In this document: positions 25,449 through 33,861 of the stretch, piece by piece | Position numbering within the stretch: position 1 is the first letter of the stretch | How the letters are laid out: every line of letters begins with the position of its first letter | Assembly (NCBI GenBank): GCA_019424865.1 | Contig: JAHYYS010000008.1 | Span: 1 to 45,387, forward strand | From: a bacterium | GTDB lineage: Bacteria; Bacillota; Clostridia; Oscillospirales; Oscillospiraceae | Direction: 5' to 3' | Length of the DNA: 45,387 nucleotides | Program-made: the position numbers and the translations under genes | Notes under the pieces: generated by a model | Databases searched by the model: none | Seen by the model: the letters and a program-made list of their open reading frames with translations, nothing else | Told to the model about the DNA's origin: nothing

Positions 25449-26537
25449 TCATTCCTTCAGATAGGAGGCGTTCAGCCGTGCCATATCCTGATACAGGAAG
25501 GTGACCACCTGGGCCCGGGTACAGGCCTGATGGGGAGAAAACCGCCCCGCGCTGGTGCCCGAGGTGATGCCCCGGCTCACCGCCCAGGATACCGCCCGGG
25601 CAAAATAGTCGCCGCTGCGCACATCGGCAAAGCCGGCCGTCCCGCCCCCGTCGGGGCGCCCCTCCGCCTGCCACAAAAACGTAATCACCTGGGCCCGGGT
25701 ACAGGCCGCGTTGGGCGCAAAGACTCCCGGCGCGGCGCCTGACGTGATGCCCTGCTCATAGGCCCACAGGGCCGCCTGATAGTAGTAGTCCGACCGGGAC
25801 ACGTCCCGGAAGGGGTTGTCCCCCGCCGGTGCCGGCTGTCCCATGGCCCGCCACAAGAAGGTGATGACCTGGCCCCGGGTGCAGGTGAGGTTGGGGGAGA
25901 AGGTGGACGCCGAGGTCCCCGAGGTCACCCCGCGCCCCACCGCCCAGTTGACGGCGTCCCGGTAATAGGCCCCCTCCGGCACGTCGGAAAAGTCGGCCGC
26001 CCCGCCTGTCCCAGGCTGAACCGGCAGGGAGGCCACCCCCTTGACGCAGATATAGCTGCCCTGGGCGGGGATCTCAAACCAGTAATAGCACTCCTTGGCG
26101 ATGGTAATGGGCAGGGGGAGTCCGTCCGGGACGGCGCTCTCCCCCTCCTGCCCGTCCCCGCCGCTCCAGGGCACTCCCGCCGCCTGGGCCAGCATGGCAA
26201 GACGCGACGCCTCATCCGTCCCGTCAAAGGTGCACAGCACGCCGTCGGAGTCGTACAGCCTGACCAGCAGGGCCTGGGTGCCCCCCTCCGGCTCGGAGAT
26301 GACGGTTCCCAGGGGGACCTCATAGACCGTGGCCGCCTCGGTCAGCTCCTGCCCGGAGGAGAGCACCCGGGTCAGGCTGGCCGTTTTCTGCTCCGCCCCG
26401 TTTGAGCTTGCCAGGGAGAAGGCGGTCCCCACCCCGCTGCTGCTCAGCACTGCGGAGCCCTCCTGGGCGTGGGCGCCTCCAGCCGCCGCACTCAGGATCA
26501 GGAGCAGGCATACCAGCCGTGCCGTCCATCGTCTCAT
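25449..26537 (-). CDS. Exported protein with three C-terminal SLH repeats
   Basis: A 362-residue exported surface protein. A signal peptide (RRWTARLVCLLLILSAAAGG, cleavage near AHA-QE) precedes an N-terminal region of about 150 residues without recognised domains. A short Trp/Tyr-containing segment (YYWFEIPAQGSYICVKG) follows, then three well-formed SLH repeats starting FSDVPEGAYYRD, FRDVSRSDYYYQ and FADVRSGDYFAR. Each ends in TCTRGQV/ACTRAQV-type motifs that bind wall polymer. The start MRRW at 26537 has AGGGAGG 9 bp upstream; a longer in-frame start at 26582 has none. It has its own promoter. Function beyond surface attachment is unknown. Confidence 0.85.
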   Translation of the reverse strand: MRRWTARLVCLLLILSAAAGGAHAQEGSAVLSSSGVGTAFSLASSNGAEQKTASLTRVLSSGQELTEAATVYEVPLGTVISEPEGGTQALLVRLYDSDGVLCTFDGTDEASRLAMLAQAAGVPWSGGDGQEGESAVPDGLPLPITIAKECYYWFEIPAQGSYICVKGVASLPVQPGTGGAADFSDVPEGAYYRDAVNWAVGRGVTSGTSASTFSPNLTCTRGQVITFLWRAMGQPAPAGDNPFRDVSRSDYYYQAALWAYEQGITSGAAPGVFAPNAACTRAQVITFLWQAEGRPDGGGTAGFADVRSGDYFARAVSWAVSRGITSGTSAGRFSPHQACTRAQVVTFLYQDMARLNASYLKE

Positions 26538-26606
26538 CTTCAGAAACCTCCCTTTTCCGCTCCGCCGGAGCGTCGGCCTCATATGTGCCGCTTGTATGTT
26601 GAGGCT

Positions 26607-26635
26607 ATTGTACCGGAAGCCCCCGAGAAAAGCAA
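26607..26635 (-). promoter_or_regulatory. Promoter of the SLH-repeat gene
   Basis: On the minus strand TTGCTT (26630-26635), 17 bp, TACAAT (26607-26612), 70 bp upstream of the start codon. Confidence 0.65.
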
Positions 26636-26741
26636 GCCCATTTCCGGCACAATTCTTCCTGTTTTTCCCGTTCCCTGCGTTCCTCCACCCTGTGCCCCAG
26701 CAGAAAATTCAGCATTTTCTTCCAAAATCCACCCTCTCCTC

Positions 26742-26770
26742 TTGCTATCCCAAACAATTCCGTCTAAAAT
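26742..26770 (+). promoter_or_regulatory. Promoter of the MATE transporter gene
   Basis: TTGCTA (26742-26747), 17-bp spacer, TAAAAT (26765-26770), leaving a leader of about 75 nt in an AT-rich stretch. Confidence 0.65.
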
Positions 26771-26850
26771 ATAGAAGGAAGCTGATTGCCGCTGTTTCTG
26801 TCCTTCCCCGGAAAGGCAGCAAAATTTTACATAGAAAAGAAGTGAATCTC

Positions 26851-28233
26851 GTGCCCCTCCTGCATTTTCACCGCCATGGGCCGGCGGATCATCCCGACCA
26901 GCGGGCGCGCATGCTGTCCAGCCCCATCCCCCCGCTGATCTGCACGCTGGCCGTCCCCACCATCATCAGTATGCTGGTCTCCTCCCTCTATAATACGGCG
27001 GATACCTATTTTGTCTCCCAGATCGGCACCAGCGCCTCCGGGGCGGTGGGCATCGTGTTCTCCGTCATGGCGGTGATTCAGGCGGTGGGCTTCACAGTGG
27101 GCATGGGCTCGGGGTCCATCGCCTCCCGCCTGCTGGGCCAGAACCGGGACCAGGAGGCCAGCGTCTATGCCTCCAGCGCGGTTTTGATGGCCGCTGTACT
27201 GGGGGTACTGCTGGCCGCTGTGGGTCTGGTCAACCTGGGCCCCCTCATGTGGCTGCTGGGCAGCACCGGCACCATCTACCCCTATGCCCTGGACTACGCC
27301 CGCTACATCCTGCTGGGCGCGCCGGTGATGATTCTCTCCTTCACCCTGAACAATCTGCTGCGCTGGCAGGGGAAGGCCAATCTGTCCGTCTTCGGTCTGG
27401 CCACCGGCGGCATTCTGAATATCATTCTGGACCCTATCTTCATCTTCGGCCTGGATATGGGCATCGGGGGCGCCGGAGCGGCCACCCTCCTCAGCCAGTG
27501 CGTCAGCCTGGGGATTCTGTTCTCCTTCTTCCTGCTGAAATACAGCGACCTGCAGGTCAGCCCCGCTCTTGCCGCCCGCTCGCCCGGGGTCTATCTGGCC
27601 ATCCTCAAGCAGGGCATGCCCTCCTTCTTCCGCCAGGGGGTGCTCAGCCTGTCCACCATGGCCCTGAATTTCAACGCCCGCATCTACGGCGACGCGGCGG
27701 TGGCCGCCCTGGCCATCGTCACCAAGGTCTTCAATCTGATCCAGTCGGTGATCATCGGCTTCGGGCAGGGGTTCCAGCCCGTTCTGGGCTATAACTACGG
27801 CGCCCGGCGGCTGGACCGGGTGCGGCAGGCGGTGGTATTTTCTCTGAAAACCTGCACCATCATCCTCACCGTCGGCGCGGTGGCCGGCTTTCTGCTGGCC
27901 CCCCAGATCATCGCCCTGTTCCGCCGGGAGGATCTGGACGTGATTCAGATCGGCGCCCGGGCCTTCCGCTTTCAGTGCTTCACCCTGCCGCTGGGCGCGG
28001 TGCTCACCTTTGCCAACATGCTGTTCCAGTCCCTGGGCAAGTCCCTGCGCGCCTCCGTGCTGGCCGTCTGCCGCCAGGGGCTGTACATCCCGGCGGTCTT
28101 CCTGCTCTCCCGCTGCTTCGGCCTCACCGGGCTGGAAATCGCCCAGGCCTGCGTGGATCTCATCGCCTTTTTCATCTCCGCCGCCATTCTGCTCCACTAT
28201 TTCCTGCGGGAGTTCGGGCGGGAGACGCCCTAG
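26851..28233 (+). CDS. MATE-family multidrug/organic cation efflux transporter
   Basis: A 460-residue membrane antiporter of the MATE (MatE, DinF-like) family with about twelve helices in two MatE halves. The N-terminal family segment is LAVPTIISMLVSSLYNTADTYFV, and the inter-half motif is GFGQGFQPVLGYNYGARR. It exports drugs or metabolites in exchange for Na+ or H+. The start is uncertain. GTG 26851 gives the usual ~20 residues before the conserved region and has a purine-rich AAAAGAAGTG upstream. ATG 26911 would shorten it by 20 residues. A much longer open frame upstream crosses the promoter and the neighbouring gene's signal sequence and is spurious. Repeat copy C follows. Confidence 0.92.
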   Translation: MPLLHFHRHGPADHPDQRARMLSSPIPPLICTLAVPTIISMLVSSLYNTADTYFVSQIGTSASGAVGIVFSVMAVIQAVGFTVGMGSGSIASRLLGQNRDQEASVYASSAVLMAAVLGVLLAAVGLVNLGPLMWLLGSTGTIYPYALDYARYILLGAPVMILSFTLNNLLRWQGKANLSVFGLATGGILNIILDPIFIFGLDMGIGGAGAATLLSQCVSLGILFSFFLLKYSDLQVSPALAARSPGVYLAILKQGMPSFFRQGVLSLSTMALNFNARIYGDAAVAALAIVTKVFNLIQSVIIGFGQGFQPVLGYNYGARRLDRVRQAVVFSLKTCTIILTVGAVAGFLLAPQIIALFRREDLDVIQIGARAFRFQCFTLPLGAVLTFANMLFQSLGKSLRASVLAVCRQGLYIPAVFLLSRCFGLTGLEIAQACVDLIAFFISAAILLHYFLREFGRETP

Positions 28234-28246
28234 CCCGCCTGTGACG

Positions 28247-28302
28247 GTCAAAAAGCGGCTTGTCAATTCATTGAATTGACAAGCCGCTTTTTCGACAGTC
28301 TC
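28247..28302. repeat. Palindromic repeat element, short form, copy C (bidirectional terminator)
   Basis: A perfect 21-bp palindrome arm AAAAAGCGGCTTGTCAATTCA (28250-28270) with its complement at 28272-28292, followed by the family tail CTTTTTCGACAGTCTC. It lies between the convergent MATE and gluQ genes, 14 bp after the MATE stop, and probably terminates both. The variable stem pair is C-G. Confidence 0.88.
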
Positions 28303-28334
28303 TTTTTCCGCAGGGTTTTGCAGTTTGAATCGGC

Positions 28335-29270
28335 TCAGGTCCCGTCCAGAGAGAAGACCCGATCCCCCCGGGGCAGCTTCTCCCAGGCAAACAGGGGGAT
28401 CAGCTCCTCCGGCATTGCCGGGGCGTACTCCGGCAGCAGGCCGGCGGCCCAGGCCAGCCGGCCCACCAGCTCCGGCGCGGTATACCGCGCCTTCAAGGCG
28501 TCCAGCTCCTGGTCCCGGTCCCGCTTGGCCAGCCGCCGCCCGTCCGGGGCGAGCAGCAGGGGGACGTGACCATAGGCCGGGTGGGGAAGGCCCAGCGCCT
28601 CCTGAAGCCACAGCTGACGGGGGGTAGAGGAGAGCAGGTCGCTCCCCCGCACCACCTGGTTCACCCCCATCCAGGCGTCGTCCACCACCACCGCCAGCTG
28701 ATAGGCGTACACCCCGTCAGAGCGGCGGAGGATAAAGTCCCCGCAGTCCCGCTTCAGGTCCTCGCCGTATTCTCCCTGTAAAAGATCGCGGAATGTTATT
28801 GTTTTCTCCGGCGCCCGCACCCGCCAGGCGGGCCGCCGGGTGCGGGAGAGCTCCGCGCGCTGCTCCGGGGTCAGCCGGGCGCACCGGCCGTCGTACACCA
28901 CAGCCCCGTCCGAGCGGTGGGGGGCCGAGGCGGCCAGCCGCTGTGCCCGGGTGCAGAAGCAGGGGTAAACCAGCCCCTGCCGCTCCAGCTCCTGAAAGGC
29001 CTGGGCATACGCCTGGGTCCGGCGGCTCTGGTACACCGGCTCCCCGTCCCAGCCCAGGCCCAGCCACTCCAGGTCCCGCATGACCTGATCACAGTATTCG
29101 GGGCGGCAGCGGCCGGGGTCCAGATCCTCCAGCCGCAGCACCACCGCTCCCCCCGCGCTGCGGGCGGCCAGCCAGGCCAGCAGGCAGGCCCACACGTTCC
29201 CCAGGTGCATCCGCCCGCTGGGGCTGGGGGCGAAGCGCCCCACCGTCTTCTGTTCCGCCAGTTTCCTCAC
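28335..29270 (-). CDS. gluQ: Glutamyl-queuosine tRNA(Asp) synthetase
   Basis: A 311-residue GluRS-like enzyme lacking the anticodon-binding domain. In proteobacteria such proteins attach glutamate to queuosine-34 of tRNA-Asp. It has the HIGH-type motif in RFAPSPSGRMHLGNVW, a zinc site with CFC and a later Tyr/Cys (YDGRC), the GluRS signature LRLEDLDPGRCRPEY, and a KMSKS-equivalent RLAKRDRDQE. The GTG start at 29270 overlaps the upstream nucleosidase stop (GTGA), so translation is coupled. It is the last gene of the U32, zincin, nucleosidase, gluQ operon. The neighbouring U32 gene is also a tRNA-modification factor, a sensible pairing. Confidence 0.9.
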   Translation of the reverse strand: MRKLAEQKTVGRFAPSPSGRMHLGNVWACLLAWLAARSAGGAVVLRLEDLDPGRCRPEYCDQVMRDLEWLGLGWDGEPVYQSRRTQAYAQAFQELERQGLVYPCFCTRAQRLAASAPHRSDGAVVYDGRCARLTPEQRAELSRTRRPAWRVRAPEKTITFRDLLQGEYGEDLKRDCGDFILRRSDGVYAYQLAVVVDDAWMGVNQVVRGSDLLSSTPRQLWLQEALGLPHPAYGHVPLLLAPDGRRLAKRDRDQELDALKARYTAPELVGRLAWAAGLLPEYAPAMPEELIPLFAWEKLPRGDRVFSLDGT

Positions 29271-29986
29271 CTCCCCGTCCGCCGGGCGGGCTGCTCCGCC
29301 GCTCCGGAAAAGAGCTCCGCCAGGTCCGAGACCACCTCCGCCGCAATCTCTGATGCCCGCGCGCAGTTGGCCGCAAAGCTCTCCGCCCCATCGGCCTCCA
29401 GGGTGTCCGAAATCGTGCGGACGGACAGGAAGGGGACCCGGCGGACAAAGCACACATGGGCGATGGCCGCCGTCTCCATGTCCGCCGCCAGCGCCCCGAA
29501 TTTCTGATACAGGCGGGTCCGCCGCTCCCCGGTGACAAACCGCTCCCCGGTGACGATCCCGCCGAACCGGATGGGGTGCTTCGCCCCCTGGCTGTAACGG
29601 CGGGCCAGGTCCAGCAGCGCCCCGTCCCCCGGGAACCAGGCCGACGGCAGATGGGGGTGGAGCTGGGTCAGAATCTCCTCCGCCACGTCGTGATAGGCTG
29701 CCCGCTGGGCGACCACCGTATCAAACAGCTCCGCCTCCGGGCTGATGCCCCCCGCCGTCCCGGCGCTGAGGATCACCTCCGCCCCCGCCTCGTCGATCAG
29801 CGTCTGGGCGGCAATGGCGGCGTTTACCTTGCACACCCCGCTGCACACCGCGGCCGCCGGCGCGCGGCCCAGGGTCCCCAGGTGGACGGTCAGCATGGCC
29901 CGCTCTTTTGTCCGCTCCCGCTCCATGCGGGCCAGAAAGGGGGCCAGCTCCTGCTCCCCGGCACAGATCAGTCCGATTCGCCTCAT
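29267..29986 (-). CDS. 5'-methylthioadenosine/S-adenosylhomocysteine nucleosidase-like protein
   Basis: A 239-residue nucleoside phosphorylase-fold enzyme of the MtnN family, which cleaves adenine from MTA or SAH and recycles methyl-transfer by-products. It begins GLICAGEQELAPF and has GVCKVNAAIAAQTLID, SAGTAGGI, the substrate-contact DMETAAIAHVC and the catalytic Asp in RTISDTLEADG. ATG 29986 starts 21 bp after the zincin gene, and its end overlaps gluQ. Its first part is more diverged than in canonical MtnN, so a related purine nucleosidase is possible. Confidence 0.87.
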   Translation of the reverse strand: MRRIGLICAGEQELAPFLARMERERTKERAMLTVHLGTLGRAPAAAVCSGVCKVNAAIAAQTLIDEAGAEVILSAGTAGGISPEAELFDTVVAQRAAYHDVAEEILTQLHPHLPSAWFPGDGALLDLARRYSQGAKHPIRFGGIVTGERFVTGERRTRLYQKFGALAADMETAAIAHVCFVRRVPFLSVRTISDTLEADGAESFAANCARASEIAAEVVSDLAELFSGAAEQPARRTGR

Positions 29987-30007
29987 GCGTTCTCCCTCCG
30001 CACCGCT

Positions 30008-30397
30008 CTACCTGTCTTCCTGGGCCCCGCCGGATTCCTCCATGGCCCGGCGCAAAAACTCCGCATCCTTGTCGTCCAGGGCGTGGAGGCCGGCGGTCTC
30101 CTCCATGTGGTGGGTAAATTCGTGGGCCACGGTGGCAAAAATCTCATCCTTCCAGACTGTCTCGTCCTCCTCGGAGAGCAGGGCGGCGAAGGAGCCGTAG
30201 TACAGCACAATGTACCGGCCCAGCATGTCGTGGACATACTCCCCCATAATGTACATCTCCCCCGGCGGGAATTCCGGGTCGGGCATGGCCTGCTCCTCCA
30301 GCTGGATGCCTCCGTCCAGCTCCTGAAAAAAGGCCTCCGGGAACTCCTGGACAATCTCCTCCAGCCAGTCCCCCATCTGATCATAGGTGGGCACCAT
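30008..30397 (-). CDS. Small zincin-like metallopeptidase (PF06262)
   Basis: A 129-residue minimal metalloprotease-like protein. The zinc motif is HEFTHHMEE (HExxH with an extra His), preceded by a conserved FPPGEMYIMGEYVHDMLG segment. Proteins of this family (Zincin_1) are cytoplasmic and short, with unknown substrates. ATG 30397 lies 13 bp after the U32 gene, preceded by GGGAGGGAGC, and the nucleosidase follows after 21 bp, so it is in the middle of a four-gene operon. Length is typical. Confidence 0.85.
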   Translation of the reverse strand: MVPTYDQMGDWLEEIVQEFPEAFFQELDGGIQLEEQAMPDPEFPPGEMYIMGEYVHDMLGRYIVLYYGSFAALLSEEDETVWKDEIFATVAHEFTHHMEETAGLHALDDKDAEFLRRAMEESGGAQEDR

Positions 30398-30410
30398 ATT
30401 GCTCCCTCCC

Positions 30411-31634
30411 CTATTCCGGCGTCAATTCCGCCTGCCGCCGCAGCAGGGACAGGGGCGGCACAGCCTGGGGCAGCTTCATGCAAAATTCCATCTGGGGCTT
30501 GCGCACCTGGGTCAGGGGCGTCCCCTCCCCGTCCCAGAGGGCCTCCACCGTCAGAGACTGGGGCCGCACATCGGGGCCCACCAGCTCCAGGGTGTCTCCC
30601 ACGGAAAATTTATTGTTCAGGGTGAGCCGGGCGTTGCCCTCGCCGTCGCAGGAGACCACCTTGGCCACAATCTGCCAGTCCCGGATATAGCGGGAGCTCT
30701 GGGTATACTGCCCCGGCTGGCCGAAGAAGAAGCCGGTGGAGTAGTGCCGGTGGCTGATGTGCTCCACCTCGTCCCGCCACACCGGGTCCAGGGGATCCCC
30801 CGCCGCGGCCGCGTCGATGGCGTGGCGGTAGGCCCCGGTGACAATGGCGGCGTAGTAGGCGGACTTGGCCCGCCCCTCCAGCTTCAGGGAGTTCACCCCC
30901 GCCTCCATCAGCTCGGCGATATGGTCGATCATGCACATGTCCCGGGAGTTCATAATGTAGGTCTCCCCGTTCTCCTCAAAGACGGGAAAGTACTCCCCCG
31001 GGCGCTTCTCCTCCATCAGGGCGTACTGATAGCGGCAGGGCTGGGCGCACGCCCCCCGGTTGGAGTCCCGCCCCGTCATGTAGTTGGACAGCAGGCACCG
31101 GCCCGAATAGCTCACGCACATGGCCCCGTGGCCGAACACCTCGATCTCCAGCTCCGGGGGCGTCTTCTGCCGGATCTCCCGCACCTCGTCCAGGGAGAGC
31201 TCCCGGGCCAGGATGACCCGCTTTGCCCCCAGGTCGTACCAGGAGCGGGCCGTCTGATAGTTGACGATGCTGGCCTGGGTGGAGATGTGCCGCTCCACGT
31301 GGGGAGCGTACTTCCCCGCCAGGGCAAACACCCCCACGTCGGCCAGAATGACCGCGTCCACCCCCAGGCTGTCCAGATACTCCAGCCACTCCGGCAGGCG
31401 GCTGATTTCCTCATTCCGCGGCATGGTGTTGCAGGTGACGTGGACCCGCACCCCCCGGCTGTGGCACAGCTCCACCGCGGTTTTCAGCTCCTCCGGGGAG
31501 AAATTCCCCGCAAAGGAGCGCATTCCGAACATGGTCCCCGCCAGATACACTGCGTCCGCCCCATAGGCCAGGGCCATGTGCAGCCGCTCCATATCCCCCG
31601 CCGGGGCCAAAAGCTCCATTTTTCCTCGTGTCAT
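30411..31634 (-). CDS. U32-family protein, probable tRNA hydroxylation factor (YrrO/TrhP-like)
   Basis: A 407-residue peptidase U32-family protein. It starts with ELLAPAGDMERLHMALAYGADAVYLAG and carries the family signature HGAMCVSYSGRCLLSNY followed by GACAQPCRYQY. Its cysteines (Cys in CVSYSGRC, GACAQPC) are those proposed to bind an Fe-S cluster. In Bacillus subtilis YrrO/YrrN-type members (TrhP) form 5-hydroxyuridine at tRNA position 34. A C-terminal beta-barrel domain is present (about 310-395). The neighbour upstream is mltG, as in the yrrL-yrrM-yrrN-yrrO region of Bacillus, but yrrM is missing and a terminator separates them. Start ATG 31634 follows GGAGGAG; MELL, six codons later, is an alternative. 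Confidence 0.9.
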   Translation of the reverse strand: MTRGKMELLAPAGDMERLHMALAYGADAVYLAGTMFGMRSFAGNFSPEELKTAVELCHSRGVRVHVTCNTMPRNEEISRLPEWLEYLDSLGVDAVILADVGVFALAGKYAPHVERHISTQASIVNYQTARSWYDLGAKRVILARELSLDEVREIRQKTPPELEIEVFGHGAMCVSYSGRCLLSNYMTGRDSNRGACAQPCRYQYALMEEKRPGEYFPVFEENGETYIMNSRDMCMIDHIAELMEAGVNSLKLEGRAKSAYYAAIVTGAYRHAIDAAAAGDPLDPVWRDEVEHISHRHYSTGFFFGQPGQYTQSSRYIRDWQIVAKVVSCDGEGNARLTLNNKFSVGDTLELVGPDVRPQSLTVEALWDGEGTPLTQVRKPQMEFCMKLPQAVPPLSLLRRQAELTPE

Positions 31635-31659
31635 GCTTCTCCTCCTGATACCGGAAGCA

Positions 31660-31696
31660 CCGGAAAAAAGGCCGCTTGCAGCGGCCTTTTTTCCGG
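31660..31696 (-). terminator. Bidirectional terminator after mltG
   Basis: CCGGAAAAAAGGCCGC, loop TTGCA and GCGGCCTTTTTTCCGG form a symmetrical hairpin with U-run. It lies 43 bp after the mltG stop and 25 bp before the U32 start, so the U32 operon relies on readthrough or on its own promoter. Confidence 0.85.
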
Positions 31697-31739
31697 GTTT
31701 CGTGTTCGGCAGCAGCGAGACCTTTCGGCCGGCGCTGTG

Positions 31740-32864
31740 CTATTGATACAGCTCCTGGGAGCTGATGAAGTTTTGCAGCTCGTTATAGGTCCTGAAGTAG
31801 TGGTGCACCTCGTCGTCCCCCAGGGCGTAATAGAAATAGTCCGTATCCGCCGGGTTCAGGGCGGCCTGGATGGACTCCATACCGGGGTTGGCAATGGGTC
31901 CGGGTGGCAGCCCCTTGTACAGATAGGTGTTATAGGGGGAGTCGATCTCCCGGTCCGCGTTGGTGGGCACCTTGCCGCCGTTGATATAGCTCAGGGTGGC
32001 GTCAATCTGCAGATAGCCCTGGGTCCCCGCATCCGGGTTGTCCAGCCGGTTATAGATTACCGAGGCGATCCGGTCCCGGTCCGTGCCGTCGGTCTCCCGC
32101 TCGATGAGGGAGGCGATGGTCAGAATCTCCCGGATGGTATAGCCTGTCTCCTCCACCTGGCTGCGCAGCTCCTCGGTAAAGCGGGCGTCAAAGTTGACCA
32201 GCATCTTGTTGATGGCGTACAGGGCGCTGTGGGGAGTATTGAAGGTGTAGGTGTCGGGATAGAGATAGCCCTCCAGCCGGTTGGGGTCCCCCAGCGGGAT
32301 GTCCTGAAGGAAGGAGAAGGCATAGTCGTGGTTGGCCGCCTGCTCCTCCAGATCCTCCACCGTCGAGACGCCGTTGTCCTCCAGCAGCTGGAAGATCTGG
32401 GACACCGTGTAGCCCTCCGGAATGGTAAGGGTGACCTCACCCTTGGTGGCGGAGCTCATGCTCATGCCCGCCAGCAGAGCCCGGTAGTCCATGTCGGTAT
32501 TCAGGGTATAGGTGCCCATGGTCACCTTGTCGTCCCCGCCGGTGAAGGCGGCAAACAGGCGGAAAAGCCATTTGTACTCGATCAGCCCCTCGTCCTTTAG
32601 ACGGTTGACCACGTCGCCAAAGCTCTCGTCCTCTGTGATGGTAATGGTGACGGTCTTTTCCTCTTTATTCAGAGCCAGCACGTCGTTGGCCGCAATCCAG
32701 CCAAGGCAGGCCAGCAGAACAGAGGCCCCGATCACCCCCACCACATACAGCACGGCAAAGCTGGCCGCCCGGCCCGAGCTGCCGCGCCGCCGGGACGACC
32801 TCCGCTGCGGGGCTGCGCTCTCCTCCCGGCTGTGTCTTGGATTGTTTCTTCGTTCCTGTGCCAT
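31740..32864 (-). CDS. mltG: Endolytic murein transglycosylase
   Basis: A 374-residue inner-membrane lytic transglycosylase that cuts nascent peptidoglycan strands and sets glycan length. The Arg-rich cytoplasmic N-terminus (about 1-32) is followed by one membrane helix (about 34-58), a LysM-like region and the YceG catalytic domain. The catalytic Glu255 is in LTIASLIERETDG. Other family motifs are EGYLYPDTYTF, VIYNRL, DATLSYI and NTYLYKGLPPGPIANPG. ATG 32864 follows TTTAGGAGCTGACCC. Confidence 0.95.
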   Translation of the reverse strand: MAQERRNNPRHSREESAAPQRRSSRRRGSSGRAASFAVLYVVGVIGASVLLACLGWIAANDVLALNKEEKTVTITITEDESFGDVVNRLKDEGLIEYKWLFRLFAAFTGGDDKVTMGTYTLNTDMDYRALLAGMSMSSATKGEVTLTIPEGYTVSQIFQLLEDNGVSTVEDLEEQAANHDYAFSFLQDIPLGDPNRLEGYLYPDTYTFNTPHSALYAINKMLVNFDARFTEELRSQVEETGYTIREILTIASLIERETDGTDRDRIASVIYNRLDNPDAGTQGYLQIDATLSYINGGKVPTNADREIDSPYNTYLYKGLPPGPIANPGMESIQAALNPADTDYFYYALGDDEVHHYFRTYNELQNFISSQELYQ

Positions 32865-32899
32865 AGGGTCAGCTCCTAAACAATTTTTCCTCCCCAGTC

Positions 32900-32926
32900 A
32901 CCGCGGATGGGGCTGCGCCATAGAAT
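32900..32926 (+). promoter_or_regulatory. Candidate SigK/SigE-type promoter of the Cys-rich mini-gene
   Basis: AC (32900-32901), 17 bp, CATAGAAT (32919-32926) fits the SigK consensus AC-N16/17-CATANNNT. The start codon lies 53 bp downstream. The CATAGAATGG box is shared with the gene at 23720. Confidence 0.5.
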
Positions 32927-32979
32927 GGTGCACAACGGCCGGGAAGCAAAGCCCGGCTGGAATAAGCGAGGTGAAAAAC

Positions 32980-33147
32980 ATGTGCTGTGGGAATAACGGC
33001 TTTGGCGGCGGCTGCGGCTGTCTGTGGATCATCATCCTGATTATCATCCTGTGCTGCTGCTGCGGCGGCAACAGCGGGAACAGCTGCTGCAGCAGCAATT
33101 GCGGCTGCAGCAACGGCGGCTGCGGCTGTGACAACGGCTGCTGCTGA
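32980..33147 (+). CDS. 55-residue Cys/Gly/Asn-rich membrane mini-protein
   Basis: A tiny protein with 16 cysteines in 55 residues. It has an N-terminal CCGNNGFGGGCGC, a hydrophobic helix LWIIILIIIL (15-24), then CCCC and a Cys-Gly-Asn-rich tail ending in CC. The layout of a Gly-rich head followed by one hydrophobic helix recalls YjcZ/YtrI-like small sporulation proteins of Bacillus, but the cysteine content is much higher. ATG 32980 follows GCGAGGTG. The upstream CATAGAAT box suggests mother-cell expression, and a terminator follows. Metal binding or disulfide cross-linking in a spore layer is plausible but unproven. Confidence 0.75.
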   Translation: MCCGNNGFGGGCGCLWIIILIIILCCCCGGNSGNSCCSSNCGCSNGGCGCDNGCC

Positions 33148-33202
33148 CAGCCCAACATAGCCCGCGCGGCCCCGTACTGCAGGCGGCCTGCGCACCGACG
33201 CC

Positions 33203-33240
33203 AGATTCGGCGGGGCTCACGCCCCGTCCGAATCTTTTTT
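33203..33240 (+). terminator. Terminator of the Cys-rich mini-gene
   Basis: AGATTCGGCGGGGC pairs with GCCCCGTCCGAATCT (one bulge), followed by T6. Confidence 0.85.
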
Positions 33241-33285
33241 ATTCTTCCCCGCACAGCTCAGGGCCAAACGCCCCGCGCCCCGCTG

Positions 33286-33861
33286 TCAAAAGGACAGGCT
33301 CTCCTCCTCGGTCAGCAGCACGTCCACCCGGCTGTCGTGGGGCTCGATGGGGACCTGCGCCTGAAGCACCGCTCCGCGGCACAGCCCCACCCGAAAGCCG
33401 GAGAAGCCCTCCAGCCAGCGGTCGTAATACCCGCCGCCGAAGCCCAGGCGGTAGCCCCGCCGGTCATAGCACACCGCGGGCACCAGGGCCAGGTCAATCT
33501 CCGCCCGCTCCACCAGGGGGCAGCCCGCGTCCGGCTCTGAAATTCCAAAGCCCACCGCCACCAGCGGCCGCTGGGGCACATACAGGGGGGTCTCCATCTG
33601 GTGGCCGGGCAGCATCCGGGGCAGGCACACCCGCTTGCCCATGTCCGTCAGCCGGGCGATCAGCCTGGCCGTGTCCGGCTCCTTGCCCGCAATGCCCCAA
33701 AAGGCGAAAATCGTGTCCGCCTTCTGCACCTGGGGCAGCGCCAGAAAGCGGTCAAACAGGGCCGCGTCGCTCTCTTCCAGCTCCTGGGGCGTCAGGGCCG
33801 CCAGCTGGGCGCGCACCTGGGCGCGCAGCTGCTTCTTTTCCTCAGTAATAGTGGACGGCAT
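33286..33861 (-). CDS. 5-formyltetrahydrofolate cyclo-ligase
   Basis: A 191-residue enzyme (MTHFS/YqgN) that converts 5-formyl-THF to 5,10-methenyl-THF with ATP and rescues a folate dead-end product. Family motifs are the N-terminal KKQLRAQVRAQL, ADTIFAFWGIAGKEPDT, LVPAVCYDRRGYRLGFGGGYYDRWL (the phosphate-binding G-rich loop) and the C-terminal PIEPHDSRVDVLLTEE. Its start (ATG 33861) lies inside the end of the DJ-1 gene by 20 bp. It is the last gene of the tagA, tmk, DJ-1, cyclo-ligase operon. Confidence 0.95.
   Translation of the reverse strand: MPSTITEEKKQLRAQVRAQLAALTPQELEESDAALFDRFLALPQVQKADTIFAFWGIAGKEPDTARLIARLTDMGKRVCLPRMLPGHQMETPLYVPQRPLVAVGFGISEPDAGCPLVERAEIDLALVPAVCYDRRGYRLGFGGGYYDRWLEGFSGFRVGLCRGAVLQAQVPIEPHDSRVDVLLTEEESLSF

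Noticed and set aside
26329..26850. N-terminal extension of the MATE protein by 174 residues
   Set aside because: The extension overlaps the signal-peptide region and promoter of the divergent SLH gene and has no membrane-transporter character. MATE proteins of this type are about 450-460 residues.
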